From: Bordetella sp. H567
GTDB taxonomy: Bacteria > Pseudomonadota > Gammaproteobacteria > Burkholderiales > Burkholderiaceae_B
Direction: 5' to 3'
DNA: 64,000 nt
NCBI RefSeq assembly: GCF_001704295.1
Contig: NZ_CP012334.1
Coordinates: 2,678,084 to 2,742,083 of the forward strand
Below the pieces are notes generated by a model that saw only the letters and a program-made list of their open reading frames with translations, ran no database searches and was not told where the DNA came from. The position numbers and the translations under genes were made by a program. Within the stretch, counting starts at the first letter, position 1; every line of letters starts with the position of its first letter. Positions 1 to 8,109 of the stretch are shown piece by piece.

Positions 1-1
1 C

Positions 2-1210
2 GGGCTGAACCTGGCCGGGGTCGCGGTGGAAGAGGTGGGACGCGGCGACTGGGCGGTGTCGCCGCTGATCCACGCGCCCACGCAGCGGCTGGACGCACGC
101 CTGCGACTGCTGGATTCGGAAGCGGCGGAATTGAAGCACTGGACGCCCGTGCGTCTGCACCTGGGCACCGCGGAAGTCCTGGCGCGCGTCGCCATCGGCC
201 GCGGCGCGGCGGTGGCCCCCGGCGCCGCGGCCGTGGTGCAGCTGCGGCTGGAAAAGCCCATCGCGGCGCTGCACGGCGACCGCTATATCCTGCGCGACCA
301 GGCCGCGCGCCGTACGCTGGGCGGCGGCGTGGTCATCGATCCGTATGCGCCGCGGCGGCGGATGGATCCGGCCGTGCGGGCGGCGCAGATCGACGCGCTG
401 TCGTGCGGCGACGCCGCCGATGCGCTGCAGGGGCTGCTGCGGTGTGCGCCCTCCGGCGTGGATATCCTCCAGTTCCAGCGTTGCTACAACCTGGCGCCGG
501 ACCGGCTGGAGAGCCTGCTGCGCGCCGCCGGTGTCATCGAGCTGGGCAGGACGCCCCGCCTGGCTTTCCCGCGCGCGATGATCGCGGCGATCGGCGAACG
601 CGTGGTGGCGGCGCTGGAGGCCCGGCATGGCGACGATCCGCGCTTCCTGGGCAGCGATATCGCGCACGTGGCGCGGCGCTGCGCGCCGCGATTACCGCAG
701 GCCGTCTTCGCGGCCATGCTGCGCATGCTGGCACAGGAAAAGAAGCTGGAACTGAACGGCAGCCTGGTATCGCTGCCACGCCTGCGCGCCACGGTGCGCG
801 CGTCCGACGAAGCGCTATGGCAAAAGGTGGCCCCCTTGCTGGACGCCGCGGGCTTCAAGATCCCGCCCGTGGAGGAAGTGGCGGCGGCCGCGAACATCAA
901 GCCGGCCGTGCTGGAGGACATGCTGTACCGCAAGCTGCGCGACGGCGATGTCTACCTGGTGGCGCCGGGCCGCTTCTGCCCGCGCGCGACCATCGCGCGG
1001 CTGGTCGTGCTGGCCGGCGAGGTGGCCGGCGAGCAGCCCGGCCGGCAGTTCACCGCCGCCCAGTTCCGCGATCGCTGCGGCGTGAACCGCAAGCTGGCCA
1101 TCGATATCCTGGAATGCATGGACCGCCACGGAATTACCGTGCGCGAGGGCAATGTGCGCGTCCTGCGCAAAGGCGTCGCCATGATGGAGGAGGAAGGGCA
1201 CCATGTCTGA
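2..1210 (+). CDS. selB: Selenocysteine-specific elongation factor SelB, C-terminal part (5' truncated by window edge)
   Basis: SelB is the GTPase that brings Sec-tRNA to UGA codons by binding a SECIS hairpin in the mRNA. The reading frame is already open at base 2 (GLNLAGVAVEEVGRGDWA), matching the end of the EF-Tu-like domain 3, so the GTPase domain lies upstream of the window. The rest is the winged-helix part that binds SECIS RNA. It ends in the typical last module (FTAAQFRDRCGVNRKLAID, then a short wing). The GTG at 26 is internal, not a start. The stop overlaps the next gene by 8 bp, so the two are translationally coupled. No selC tRNA or selenoprotein gene is visible here. Identity is by family resemblance. 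Confidence 0.93.
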   Translation, partial: GLNLAGVAVEEVGRGDWAVSPLIHAPTQRLDARLRLLDSEAAELKHWTPVRLHLGTAEVLARVAIGRGAAVAPGAAAVVQLRLEKPIAALHGDRYILRDQAARRTLGGGVVIDPYAPRRRMDPAVRAAQIDALSCGDAADALQGLLRCAPSGVDILQFQRCYNLAPDRLESLLRAAGVIELGRTPRLAFPRAMIAAIGERVVAALEARHGDDPRFLGSDIAHVARRCAPRLPQAVFAAMLRMLAQEKKLELNGSLVSLPRLRATVRASDEALWQKVAPLLDAAGFKIPPVEEVAAAANIKPAVLEDMLYRKLRDGDVYLVAPGRFCPRATIARLVVLAGEVAGEQPGRQFTAAQFRDRCGVNRKLAIDILECMDRHGITVREGNVRVLRKGVAMMEEEGHHV

Positions 1211-2117
1211 AACGGAACACGACGTTGTCGTCATCGGCTCGGGCATCACCGGCTTGACGGCCGCGCGGCAGCTGCTGCGCGACGGCTGCGGCGTGGCCAC
1301 CGTGGAACAGGGCATGTTCGGCGGGCTGGTCATCAACATCAATGAGCTGGACGGCAGCATAGGGGGCTCGGGCGCGGACCTGGCGTCCGACCTGATGATG
1401 GAAGTCGGCGACCTGGGTGTCGAGCCTCTTGCGCAGGCCGCGGTGGCGGTGGAACGGCTGGACGATCGCTGGCGCATCGCGCTGGCCGATGGCGGGGCCT
1501 GCGTCGCCGGCGCGGTAATCGTGGCGAGCGGCGCGCGCTTGAAGCGCCTGGACATTCCGGGCGAAGCGGAATTCGAGCATCGCGGTGTCGGCCAGTGCGC
1601 CGACTGCGATGGACCGCTGTACCAGGGGCAGGACGTGGTCGTGATCGGTGGCGGCGATTCGGCCTTGCAGGAAGCCCTGGTGCTGGCGCGGTACTGTCGC
1701 CAGGTGCATGTGATCGATCGCGAACCGGCGCTGCGGGCGCGGCGGCACCTGGTCGACGCCGTGCTGGCCTGCGAAAACATCGTGGTGCGGCACGCGAGCG
1801 AACCGCGGGCCATCCACGGCAGCGACGGCGTCGAAAGCGTGCGCGTGGAAAGCCTGACGGGCGAGGGCGCCACGGATATCGCGTGCAGCGGGCTGTTCGC
1901 CTATATCGGGCTGGCGCCCAACAGCGCATTCCTGCCCGCCTTCGTGGCGCGCGATGCGGGTGGCTTCGTACGCACCGATGCGTCGCTGTGCGCCGCGCCC
2001 GGCGGGCTTTATGCCGCCGGTGCCGTGCGTTCGGGATATCGCGGCTTGCTCGAACACGCCATCGAGGAAGGCACGCAGGCCGCCAGGCAGGCCATGCGCG
2101 ACATGGTGTCGTGGTAG
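1203..2117 (+). CDS. Thioredoxin-reductase-like FAD/NAD(P) oxidoreductase coupled to selB
   Basis: This 304-residue flavoprotein has the low-molecular-weight thioredoxin reductase fold. It shows an N-terminal FAD motif (VVVIGSGITGLTAARQ, residues 8-23), a redox CxxC in CADCDGPLY (Cys132 and Cys135, the same place as in TrxB), a second dinucleotide fold (VVIGGGDSALQEAL, near residue 145) and a C-terminal FAD segment (GGLYAAGAV). The usual NADPH-binding HRRxxxR is not intact; the matching stretch reads DREPALRAR, so cofactor preference may differ from TrxB. It starts inside the last codons of selB, which suggests a role linked to selenium or selenoprotein redox chemistry. That link is inference from position. 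It is probably not the housekeeping trxB. Confidence 0.85.
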   Translation: MSETEHDVVVIGSGITGLTAARQLLRDGCGVATVEQGMFGGLVININELDGSIGGSGADLASDLMMEVGDLGVEPLAQAAVAVERLDDRWRIALADGGACVAGAVIVASGARLKRLDIPGEAEFEHRGVGQCADCDGPLYQGQDVVVIGGGDSALQEALVLARYCRQVHVIDREPALRARRHLVDAVLACENIVVRHASEPRAIHGSDGVESVRVESLTGEGATDIACSGLFAYIGLAPNSAFLPAFVARDAGGFVRTDASLCAAPGGLYAAGAVRSGYRGLLEHAIEEGTQAARQAMRDMVSW

Positions 2118-2190
2118 GGGATGACGGCGGTATCAGCACGATGCCGCGATGGCGGATGGCCGCGCGATGGCGGTTCGCCAGGCGGCAAGC

Positions 2191-3120
2191 TCAGCCGCCG
2201 CCGTACACCAGCATCGCGGCGGCGAGGTCTTCCGAGGCGGCGCCCACCGCCTTGTAGACCGTGATTTCATCCGCCGCGCGGCGGCCGGGATGCTGGCGGC
2301 GGCACAGCGCTTCCAGCGTGGCCAGAACCCGATCGCGGCTGAAGACCCCGGCGGCGATGGGCGAGAGCAGGTCGCCCGATTTGTCCAGGGCTTCTTCCGT
2401 GTCGACGAATACCGAGGTATCGGCGAAAGTCGCGTCGTCGGATTCGCGCATGAAGGGCTGGAAGCTGCCGATCAGGTCGACATGCGTGCCGGCTTGCAGG
2501 CAGGCGCGCCGCACCAGCGGCTGCTGCGCCAACGTGGCGCAGCTGACGATCTCCGCTTCCCGGACGGCGGCATCCAGGTCCGGCGCGACCGCCGCGTCAA
2601 AGCCGCCCGCCGACAGCTTGTCCGCCAGGGCGGCAGCTTTCGCGGGATGGCGGTCCCATACGCGCACCTGCCGGATATCCCGCACGGCTGCATAGGCCGG
2701 AGCCAGCGCCGTCGCCACATTGCCTGCGCCCACCACCAGCAGCCGATGCGCGTCGGGCCGCGCCAGGAAGGACGCGGCCAGGGCCGAGGCCGCCGCCGTG
2801 CGCCGCACGGTGATCTGGTCGCCGTCGATCAGCGCCAGCGGCACGCCCGTGACGGCGTTGTACAGCGTGTAGGTCGAATGCAGTCCGGGCAGCTGCCGCG
2901 CGCCGTTGCCCGGAAAAATCGTCACGTGCTTGATGCCCAGGTAATCGTCCTGCCATGCCGGCATGATCAGCAGGCTGTCCTTGGCGCCCTCGCTTTCGCG
3001 CAGGATGTGATTGTGGCGGCGCGGCACCGTGCAGCCGCGGATGAATATCTGTTCCAACGCGGGGATGAGCCGGTCGAACGGCAGACGCGATTCAGTCGTG
3101 ACGCTGTCGAATATCTGCAA
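2191..3120 (-). CDS. Ornithine cyclodeaminase / mu-crystallin family protein (candidate imine reductase)
   Basis: This 309-residue protein belongs to the OCD/mu-crystallin family. Members include ornithine cyclodeaminase and NAD(P)H-dependent pyrroline-2-carboxylate reductases. It has the substrate-site Lys in GIKHVTIFPGN, the RTAAASALAA segment, a Rossmann motif (LLVVGAGNVATALA) and the catalytic-type Asp in THVDLIGSF. I place the start at a TTG (3120-3118), 1 bp after the TAA of the upstream gene. It has a GAGGA ribosome site four bases before it, and the family's usual start (LQIFD) follows at once. The ATG at 3183 would reach 62 bp into the upstream gene. It is the last gene of a leftward operon behind a D-amino-acid dehydrogenase, so reduction of that enzyme's imino product is a fair guess. 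Confidence 0.85.
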   Translation of the reverse strand: MQIFDSVTTESRLPFDRLIPALEQIFIRGCTVPRRHNHILRESEGAKDSLLIMPAWQDDYLGIKHVTIFPGNGARQLPGLHSTYTLYNAVTGVPLALIDGDQITVRRTAAASALAASFLARPDAHRLLVVGAGNVATALAPAYAAVRDIRQVRVWDRHPAKAAALADKLSAGGFDAAVAPDLDAAVREAEIVSCATLAQQPLVRRACLQAGTHVDLIGSFQPFMRESDDATFADTSVFVDTEEALDKSGDLLSPIAAGVFSRDRVLATLEALCRRQHPGRRAADEITVYKAVGAASEDLAAAMLVYGGG

Positions 3121-3121
3121 G

Positions 3122-4381
3122 TTATCCTCGGACAAAACGCAAGGGGGAGAAAGGGCGCAGATCGACGCGCGGCGTCGCGCCATCGATCAGTTCGGACACC
3201 AGCGCGCCGGTGACCGGTCCCATGGTCAGGCCCAGATGGCCATGGCCGAATGCCAGCAAGGCGTTGGGCGTGCCGGGCGCGGGGCCGATGACCGGCAGCG
3301 AGTCCGGCATGGACGGCCGGAAGCCCAGCCATTCCGCTTGCACCGCGCCGGGCGGACGGCGGTGGGCGCGGCGGATTTCCGGCACCAGCGCGCGCAGTTT
3401 GCGGAAGTCGGGCCGTGCCTGCAAGCCCGCGAACTCCACGCTGCTGGTGACCCGCAGGCGGCCGTCCTGGGGCGACATCACGATGGATTTTTCCGCCCAG
3501 AACACGGGTGCGCTGGCCAGCGTGCCGGCATCGGCGGCCAGCGCGAGGTGATAGCCGCGCTCCGTATCCAGCGGCACCGAAACGCCCAGGCCCGCGCACA
3601 GCGGCTTGGACCAGGCCCCCGCGGCGATGACGACATGGTCGGCGTCGTAGCGCTCGGTCTGGGTAAGCACGCCCGTGGCCACGCCATCCCTGCGTTCCAC
3701 GGTGACGGCCTCCGCGCGGATATGGGTGCCGCCGCCGGCCAGGAAGGCCTGGCCGTAGCGTTGTACGTAGGCGGCCGGATCGACGATCTGGTCGCACACC
3801 GGATGGGCGAACGCATGGCGGAAGATGGGCGCCAGGTTCGGCTCGCGCATCCGCAGTTCGTCCTGCCCCATGTAGCGGCATTCGATGCCGTGGTCGCGTA
3901 TGCGGCCGATATCGGCCTGCATGCCGCGAAACGCCTCGTCGGTTTCGCAGGCCTTGATCCAGCCGGCCGGACGGATCATCGCGGCCGCGTCCGCCGCCGC
4001 GGCCAGTTCCTGATGGCTTTGTTTGGCCGCCGCCAGCAGCGTGGCCAGGCTTTCCATGGCCGGTCCCAGGCGCGAGGGCGCACAGGCGCGCATGAAGCGG
4101 TAGAACCATGACACCATGCGTGGCGCATAGGCCCAACGCAGCGTCAACGGGCCGTCGCGGCTCAGTAGCAGCCGCGGCAACTGGCGCAGCAGCTCCGGCG
4201 TGCCGATCGGCACGCAGTCGCTGACCGCCAGGATGCCCGCATTCCCGGCGGACGCACCGCCGGCGAAGCCGCGCGGGTCCAGCACCGTGACGTGGTGTCC
4301 CCGCCGCTGTGCGTACAGCGCGGTGCTCAGGCCCACGATACCCGCGCCGATCACGACGACGCGCTTTCCGGAAGCTGACAT
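3122..4381 (-). CDS. FAD-dependent D-amino-acid dehydrogenase (DadA/DAO family)
   Basis: The 419-residue protein is a DAO-superfamily flavoenzyme of the DadA (D-amino-acid dehydrogenase small subunit) type. It would oxidise D-amino or cyclic imino acids and pass electrons to the quinone pool. The ADP-binding motif is at the N-terminus (VVVIGAGIVGLSTALYAQRRG). The C-terminal FAD segment PALPVIGPAPG-like (SLPVIGPAPGTPNALLAFGHGHLGLTMGP) is clear. The start at 4381 puts this motif about seven residues in, as in the family; the open frame upstream overlaps the dipeptidase gene in another frame. It lies 7 bp after the dipeptidase stop and 1 bp before the OCD-family start, so the three are one transcript. 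The exact substrate cannot be read from the sequence. Confidence 0.9.
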   Translation of the reverse strand: MSASGKRVVVIGAGIVGLSTALYAQRRGHHVTVLDPRGFAGGASAGNAGILAVSDCVPIGTPELLRQLPRLLLSRDGPLTLRWAYAPRMVSWFYRFMRACAPSRLGPAMESLATLLAAAKQSHQELAAAADAAAMIRPAGWIKACETDEAFRGMQADIGRIRDHGIECRYMGQDELRMREPNLAPIFRHAFAHPVCDQIVDPAAYVQRYGQAFLAGGGTHIRAEAVTVERRDGVATGVLTQTERYDADHVVIAAGAWSKPLCAGLGVSVPLDTERGYHLALAADAGTLASAPVFWAEKSIVMSPQDGRLRVTSSVEFAGLQARPDFRKLRALVPEIRRAHRRPPGAVQAEWLGFRPSMPDSLPVIGPAPGTPNALLAFGHGHLGLTMGPVTGALVSELIDGATPRVDLRPFSPLRFVRG

Positions 4382-4388
4382 GCGCGGC

Positions 4389-5396
4389 TCAACCCCAGAT
4401 GCGGCGGTACAGGCGCAGCCAGTTGCCGCCCAGCACCTTCTTGATGTCTTCCTCGCCAAAGCCCCGCGCGAGCAGGCCGCCGGCCAGCGACCACAGCTTG
4501 TCCGGCGTTTCGATGCCGGCCGGGTAGTAATAGGGCGGCTCGGGATACGATTCGGCGGACCACACGCCCCAGGCGACGCGTTGGCGAAACAGCTGCATGG
4601 CATCCTCGTCGGAGGAGAACGGATGCTGGCCCAGGTAGTAGTCGATGCCCAGCCCCACGTGGTCGATGCCGACCAGGCCGGCGATGTGCTCGATGTGGTC
4701 GATGAACTGATCCAGCGAAGGACGCGGGTCGGCGGACACGAAATTCGGAAAACCGACCACGCCGATCACGCCGCCGCTACCCGCGATGGCGCGATAGAGC
4801 TCGTCGGGCACGTTGCGCGGCACGTTGCGCACGGTGCGCGAATTCGCGTGGGACAGCACGACCGGTTCGGTGGACGCCTCGATGGCGTCCATGGACGTGC
4901 GAAATCCGGTGTGCGAGCAGTCCACCACGATGTGCGTTTCGTTCAGGCGGCGCACCACGGCGCGGCCGTAGCGGCTCAGGCCGGCGTCGCTCGGTTCCTC
5001 GCAACCGTCGCCCACGTGGCAGCGCTTGTTGTAGGTCAGCTGCACGACGCGCAAGCCCATGGCGTGATAGGCGTCGATGATGTCGATGCTGCGGTCCAGC
5101 ACTTCGGTGCCCTGGAAGTGCAGGATCACGCCGATCTTGCCGTCCTTCTTGGCTTGCACGATGTCGTCGGCCTTGCGCACCACCACCAGGTCGTCGCGCT
5201 CGCGCGCCAGGCGGTTCCAGTAGCCGAAGCTCAGGATGGCGTCGGCGCTGGTGCCGGTGTTGGCGCGCACGGTGGGCGCGACCGCGGTGGCGCCGCCTTT
5301 CTGGTACAGGCCCAGATGGGTGGCATCGTTCTGCAGCAGGGGGCAGGTGGCGTCGATGACGATGGCTTCTTCGTGGATGCGCTTGGCGGTGTCCAT
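4389..5396 (-). CDS. M19 (renal/membrane dipeptidase) family protein with altered metal-site motifs
   Basis: This 335-residue protein has the TIM-barrel layout of peptidase family M19, whose members cut dipeptides, often with a C-terminal D-residue. Conserved blocks are DCSHTGFRT, VVLSHANSRTVRNVPRN and GIDHVGLGIDYY (the substrate-side DHxGxGxD block). Two metal-site signatures are changed. The N-terminal DGHxD motif is replaced by IDATCPLLQ, and the stretch that normally reads IEG reads HFQGTE. The two later His residues remain. It may bind metal differently or act on a related substrate. The start at 5396 (MDTAKRIHEEAIVID) fits the family; the extra upstream frame is low-complexity. It sits between the Bug receptor and the D-amino-acid dehydrogenase. 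Confidence 0.82.
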   Translation of the reverse strand: MDTAKRIHEEAIVIDATCPLLQNDATHLGLYQKGGATAVAPTVRANTGTSADAILSFGYWNRLARERDDLVVVRKADDIVQAKKDGKIGVILHFQGTEVLDRSIDIIDAYHAMGLRVVQLTYNKRCHVGDGCEEPSDAGLSRYGRAVVRRLNETHIVVDCSHTGFRTSMDAIEASTEPVVLSHANSRTVRNVPRNVPDELYRAIAGSGGVIGVVGFPNFVSADPRPSLDQFIDHIEHIAGLVGIDHVGLGIDYYLGQHPFSSDEDAMQLFRQRVAWGVWSAESYPEPPYYYPAGIETPDKLWSLAGGLLARGFGEEDIKKVLGGNWLRLYRRIWG

Positions 5397-5482
5397 GGGG
5401 TCCTGGCGGGTGAAATGCGCCCGGGTGCGGGGGCATCCGGCGGGCGGTCGATCGGCGGGGGCGGAGCTGCCTGTCTGACGCT

Positions 5483-6547
5483 TTACTCTTCCTGCTTGGG
5501 AATCTTCGCCTCCTTGACGACCTCGTTCCATTTGGCCAGCTCGCTCGCCATGTATTGATGGAATTCCGCCGCCGACGCATCCACCTTGACCTCGGCGCTC
5601 ATGCCGCGCATGGCCGTGATGTACTCCGGATCCTTGGAAATCGCGATCAGGGCGTTGCGGATTTTATCGGTGGCGTAGGCGGGCGTGCCCTTTGCGGCGC
5701 CCAGCCCTAGCCAGCTGGTGGTCTCGAAGCCGGGCAGCGTTTCGGCCACCGTGGGCACATTCGGGAAAGACGGGTTGCGCTGCGCCGACGTAATGGCCAG
5801 CGCCTTGGCCTGGCCACCTTTCACCTGCGCGGTCGCCGCGGGCAGCGAGCTGAACATGAAGGAAATCTGGCCGCCGATCAGGTCGCCCGAGGACTGGCCG
5901 CCGCCCTTGTAGGGAATATGCGTGGCCGCCATGCCGGTCTTCAGCTTGAGCAGTTCGGTGATCAGGTGCGGCGAGCTGCCCAGGCCGTAGGAGCCATAGG
6001 ACAATTCGGTCTTGCCGTCCTTGCCGGCCTTGATCAGATCGGCCAGGGTGTTGTACGGCGAGTTCTTGCTGGTGACGAGGATGTAGGGGTATTCGGCCAG
6101 ACGCGATACCAGCGCGAAGTCGTCGATGGGGTCGAACGGCATCTTGTTCACCATCGCCGGCGTGAACGAATGCAGGCTGCCGGACATCACGGCGTACATA
6201 TAACCATCCTTGGGCGCGCGCAGCACCGCCATCGTCCCGATATAGCCGTTGGCGCCGGCGCGATTCTCCACGATGATGGACTGGCCCAGTTTGTCGCTGA
6301 GCTTGCGCGCGGCCAATCGCGCGATGACGTCGGAGGTGCCGCCGGCGGGCGAGGGCACGACGAAAGTGATGGGGCGGCTGGGATAGCCCGATGCGTCCTC
6401 GGCGGCCGCCTTGCCCGGTGCAACGGCCGTTGCCAGGCCGGCAGCCAGCATCAGGGCGACGGCAGCGGCGCGCGGTGGCCGCATATCGAAGAGGCGCGGG
6501 CCGCGGCCGCGGGCGCCGGCAAAGCGGATGTTCAGGCAATTCAGCAT
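5483..6547 (-). CDS. Bug-family (TctC-like) periplasmic solute receptor
   Basis: The 354-residue protein is a tripartite-tricarboxylate-type extracytoplasmic receptor. This family is hugely expanded in Bordetella and relatives and binds small carboxylates, amides or amino acids. It has an Ala-rich signal peptide ending near AAAEDASGYPSRPITFVVP. The family signatures are PSPAGGTSDVIAR (ligand-binding loop), RAGANGYIG and LSYGSYGLGSSPHL. The start at 6547 has AGGGG nine bases upstream; a start at 6484 is also possible. There are no TctA/TctB membrane genes nearby, so it must borrow a transporter or act as a sensor. It is the first gene of the leftward dipeptidase/D-amino-acid dehydrogenase/OCD operon and diverges from an XRE-cupin regulator. 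Confidence 0.9.
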   Translation of the reverse strand: MLNCLNIRFAGARGRGPRLFDMRPPRAAAVALMLAAGLATAVAPGKAAAEDASGYPSRPITFVVPSPAGGTSDVIARLAARKLSDKLGQSIIVENRAGANGYIGTMAVLRAPKDGYMYAVMSGSLHSFTPAMVNKMPFDPIDDFALVSRLAEYPYILVTSKNSPYNTLADLIKAGKDGKTELSYGSYGLGSSPHLITELLKLKTGMAATHIPYKGGGQSSGDLIGGQISFMFSSLPAATAQVKGGQAKALAITSAQRNPSFPNVPTVAETLPGFETTSWLGLGAAKGTPAYATDKIRNALIAISKDPEYITAMRGMSAEVKVDASAAEFHQYMASELAKWNEVVKEAKIPKQEE

Positions 6548-6664
6548 GGATCGATTCCCCTGGGTCGTTGTCGCGCTGGCTCGGGCGGAGCGCATGCGGA
6601 ATCACCGTTCGCATCGTTGCCGTTGTCCACGTATGAGAAGCGGCGAGCTCAATTCGGCGATAAA

Positions 6665-6680
6665 TTATCGTATCCGATAA
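6665..6680. promoter_or_regulatory. Inverted repeat in the divergent promoter region (candidate operator)
   Basis: Six-base arms TTATCG and CGATAA are separated by TATC. The repeat sits in an AT-rich island between the Bug receptor (start 6547) and the XRE-cupin gene (start 6811). This is where an operator for the regulator would be expected. Binding is inference only. Confidence 0.45.
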
Positions 6681-6810
6681 AAATCTCTTTGTTAAGATAG
6701 ATTTCTAGTGGTTATCCCGGCATTGTCGGATCCGGCTTCAAATAGGCGTTTGCTAGAATCCGCGTGGTTTCAGAGGCGCGAGTCATCGATATGGTCGTAC
6801 GGGAGCCTTC

Positions 6811-7503
6811 ATGGACAGAGCAGTGAAAGCACGGCCCACGCGCAACGAAGGGCCGGCAAATCCGGCGGCGCGTGACGCTGCGTCAGGCGCACCCCATCGC
6901 GGGAATGACCCTGCCTCGGCCGACAGCCTGCTGTCGCGCAAATTGCGCCGCCTGCGCCGCGAGGCCCAATTGACCCTGCAGCAATTGAGCGCGCGCTGCG
7001 GGATTTCCGTGTCGACGCTGTCCAAGATAGAGAAAGGCCAGTTGTCGCCCACCTACGAGAAAATCGCGGCGCTGGCGCAAGGCTTGAACATCCAGGTGGG
7101 CGAGCTCTTCAACGACGAGCCGCTGGCCGCCCCCACGGCCCGCCGCAGCCTGACGCGCCGCGGCCAAGGCGTGATGCACGCCACGGAACAATACGACTAT
7201 GAAGTCCTGTGCGCCGAACTCGCGCACAAGCAGTTCGTGCCCTTGCTGGCCACCATCAAGGCCCGCACGCTGAAGGCCTTTCCCGCGATGCTGCATCATG
7301 CCGGCGAGGAGTTCATCTACGTCCTGCACGGCAGGATCACCGTGCACACCGATTACTACCAGCCCATGGAACTGGCCGAAGGCGATTCCTGCTATTTCGA
7401 CAGCACCATGGGCCACGCCTGCGTGGCGGGCGACGAGGATGCGCGAATCCTGTGGGTGTGCTCGAACCCCACGCTGCCGCGGGCGGGCGAAGTCGCTGTT
7501 TGA
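6811..7503 (+). CDS. XRE-family transcriptional regulator with C-terminal cupin sensor domain
   Basis: A 230-residue regulator. After a disordered leader of about 40 residues comes a Cro/C1-type helix-turn-helix (residues 43-100; LTLQQLSARCGISVSTLSKI). A small cupin barrel follows (about 135-225; HHAGEEFIYVLHG, then EGDSCYFDSTMGH). Proteins of this build usually sense a small metabolite through the cupin and control adjacent amino-acid, polyamine or sugar genes. The ATG at 6811 has GGGAG six bases upstream. It is divergent from the Bug/dipeptidase/DadA/OCD operon, the likely target. The His residues of the cupin are mostly kept, so metal binding is possible. Confidence 0.92.
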   Translation: MDRAVKARPTRNEGPANPAARDAASGAPHRGNDPASADSLLSRKLRRLRREAQLTLQQLSARCGISVSTLSKIEKGQLSPTYEKIAALAQGLNIQVGELFNDEPLAAPTARRSLTRRGQGVMHATEQYDYEVLCAELAHKQFVPLLATIKARTLKAFPAMLHHAGEEFIYVLHGRITVHTDYYQPMELAEGDSCYFDSTMGHACVAGDEDARILWVCSNPTLPRAGEVAV

Positions 7504-7509
7504 GCCGCG

Positions 7510-7543
7510 CTGCCCATCCGGCCATGTCGCGCCGGATAGGCAG
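7510..7543. terminator. Hairpin between convergent genes (probable bidirectional terminator)
   Basis: Thirteen-base arms (7510-7522 and 7531-7543) pair with one mismatch around an 8-base loop. It lies just after the stop of the XRE-cupin gene and before the stop of the convergent AhpD-like gene. There is no long T-run, so termination strength is uncertain. Confidence 0.55.
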
Positions 7544-7569
7544 TGCAAGGCGGCCCGGCCGGTGCGCCG

Positions 7570-8109
7570 TCAGCGGTTCAGCGCCGGCGCGGCCGGGAAG
7601 TCCACGGGTACCTTGGTCGTGCCATGCAGGTAGTTGGTCACCGTCATGTCAGCGATGGTGCAGATCACGTCGACCAGATTCCCCTTGTCCCAGCCCGCGG
7701 CGAAAAAGGCATCCACCACCGACGGGTCCGGATGTCCATGGCGCACGACGATGTCCTTGGCCAGGCGCGCCAGGGCATCGAGCTTGGCGTCGAACGTGGC
7801 CCTGCCGCCGCGGATCTCCAGCATCTGTTCGTCGCTCAAGCCGTTCTTGCGGCCGATGATGGTGTGCGCGGCCAGGCAGTATTCGCATTGATTGACCTCG
7901 CTCACGGCGAGATTGACGACTTCGCGCGCCTTGCCCGTGATGCTGCTCTTGGCGCTCTGGGAAGCGAGATAGTTGCCCAGCGCGTGCTCCGAATGGGCGA
8001 AGGTGGCGTACAGGTTGGGCACGCGGCCCAACTTCTTCTTCAAGGTATCGAAGATGGCCTGGTTGGCGGGGGATACCTCTTCGCGGGTCGGTACGTTGAT
8101 GGCGCTCAT
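7570..8109 (-). CDS. AhpD-like carboxymuconolactone decarboxylase family protein
   Basis: The 179-residue protein is an all-helical AhpD-like member of the CMD family. The redox/catalytic motif CEYCLAAH (Cys75, Cys78, His82) is intact, as in AhpD-type peroxidase partners. The start at 8109 has AAGGAG seven bases upstream; longer frames run into non-coding sequence. It is convergent with the XRE-cupin gene and separated from it by a hairpin, so it is probably its own unit. A role in thiol-based peroxide defence is known for the family but not shown here; the substrate is unknown. Confidence 0.88.
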   Translation of the reverse strand: MSAINVPTREEVSPANQAIFDTLKKKLGRVPNLYATFAHSEHALGNYLASQSAKSSITGKAREVVNLAVSEVNQCEYCLAAHTIIGRKNGLSDEQMLEIRGGRATFDAKLDALARLAKDIVVRHGHPDPSVVDAFFAAGWDKGNLVDVICTIADMTVTNYLHGTTKVPVDFPAAPALNR

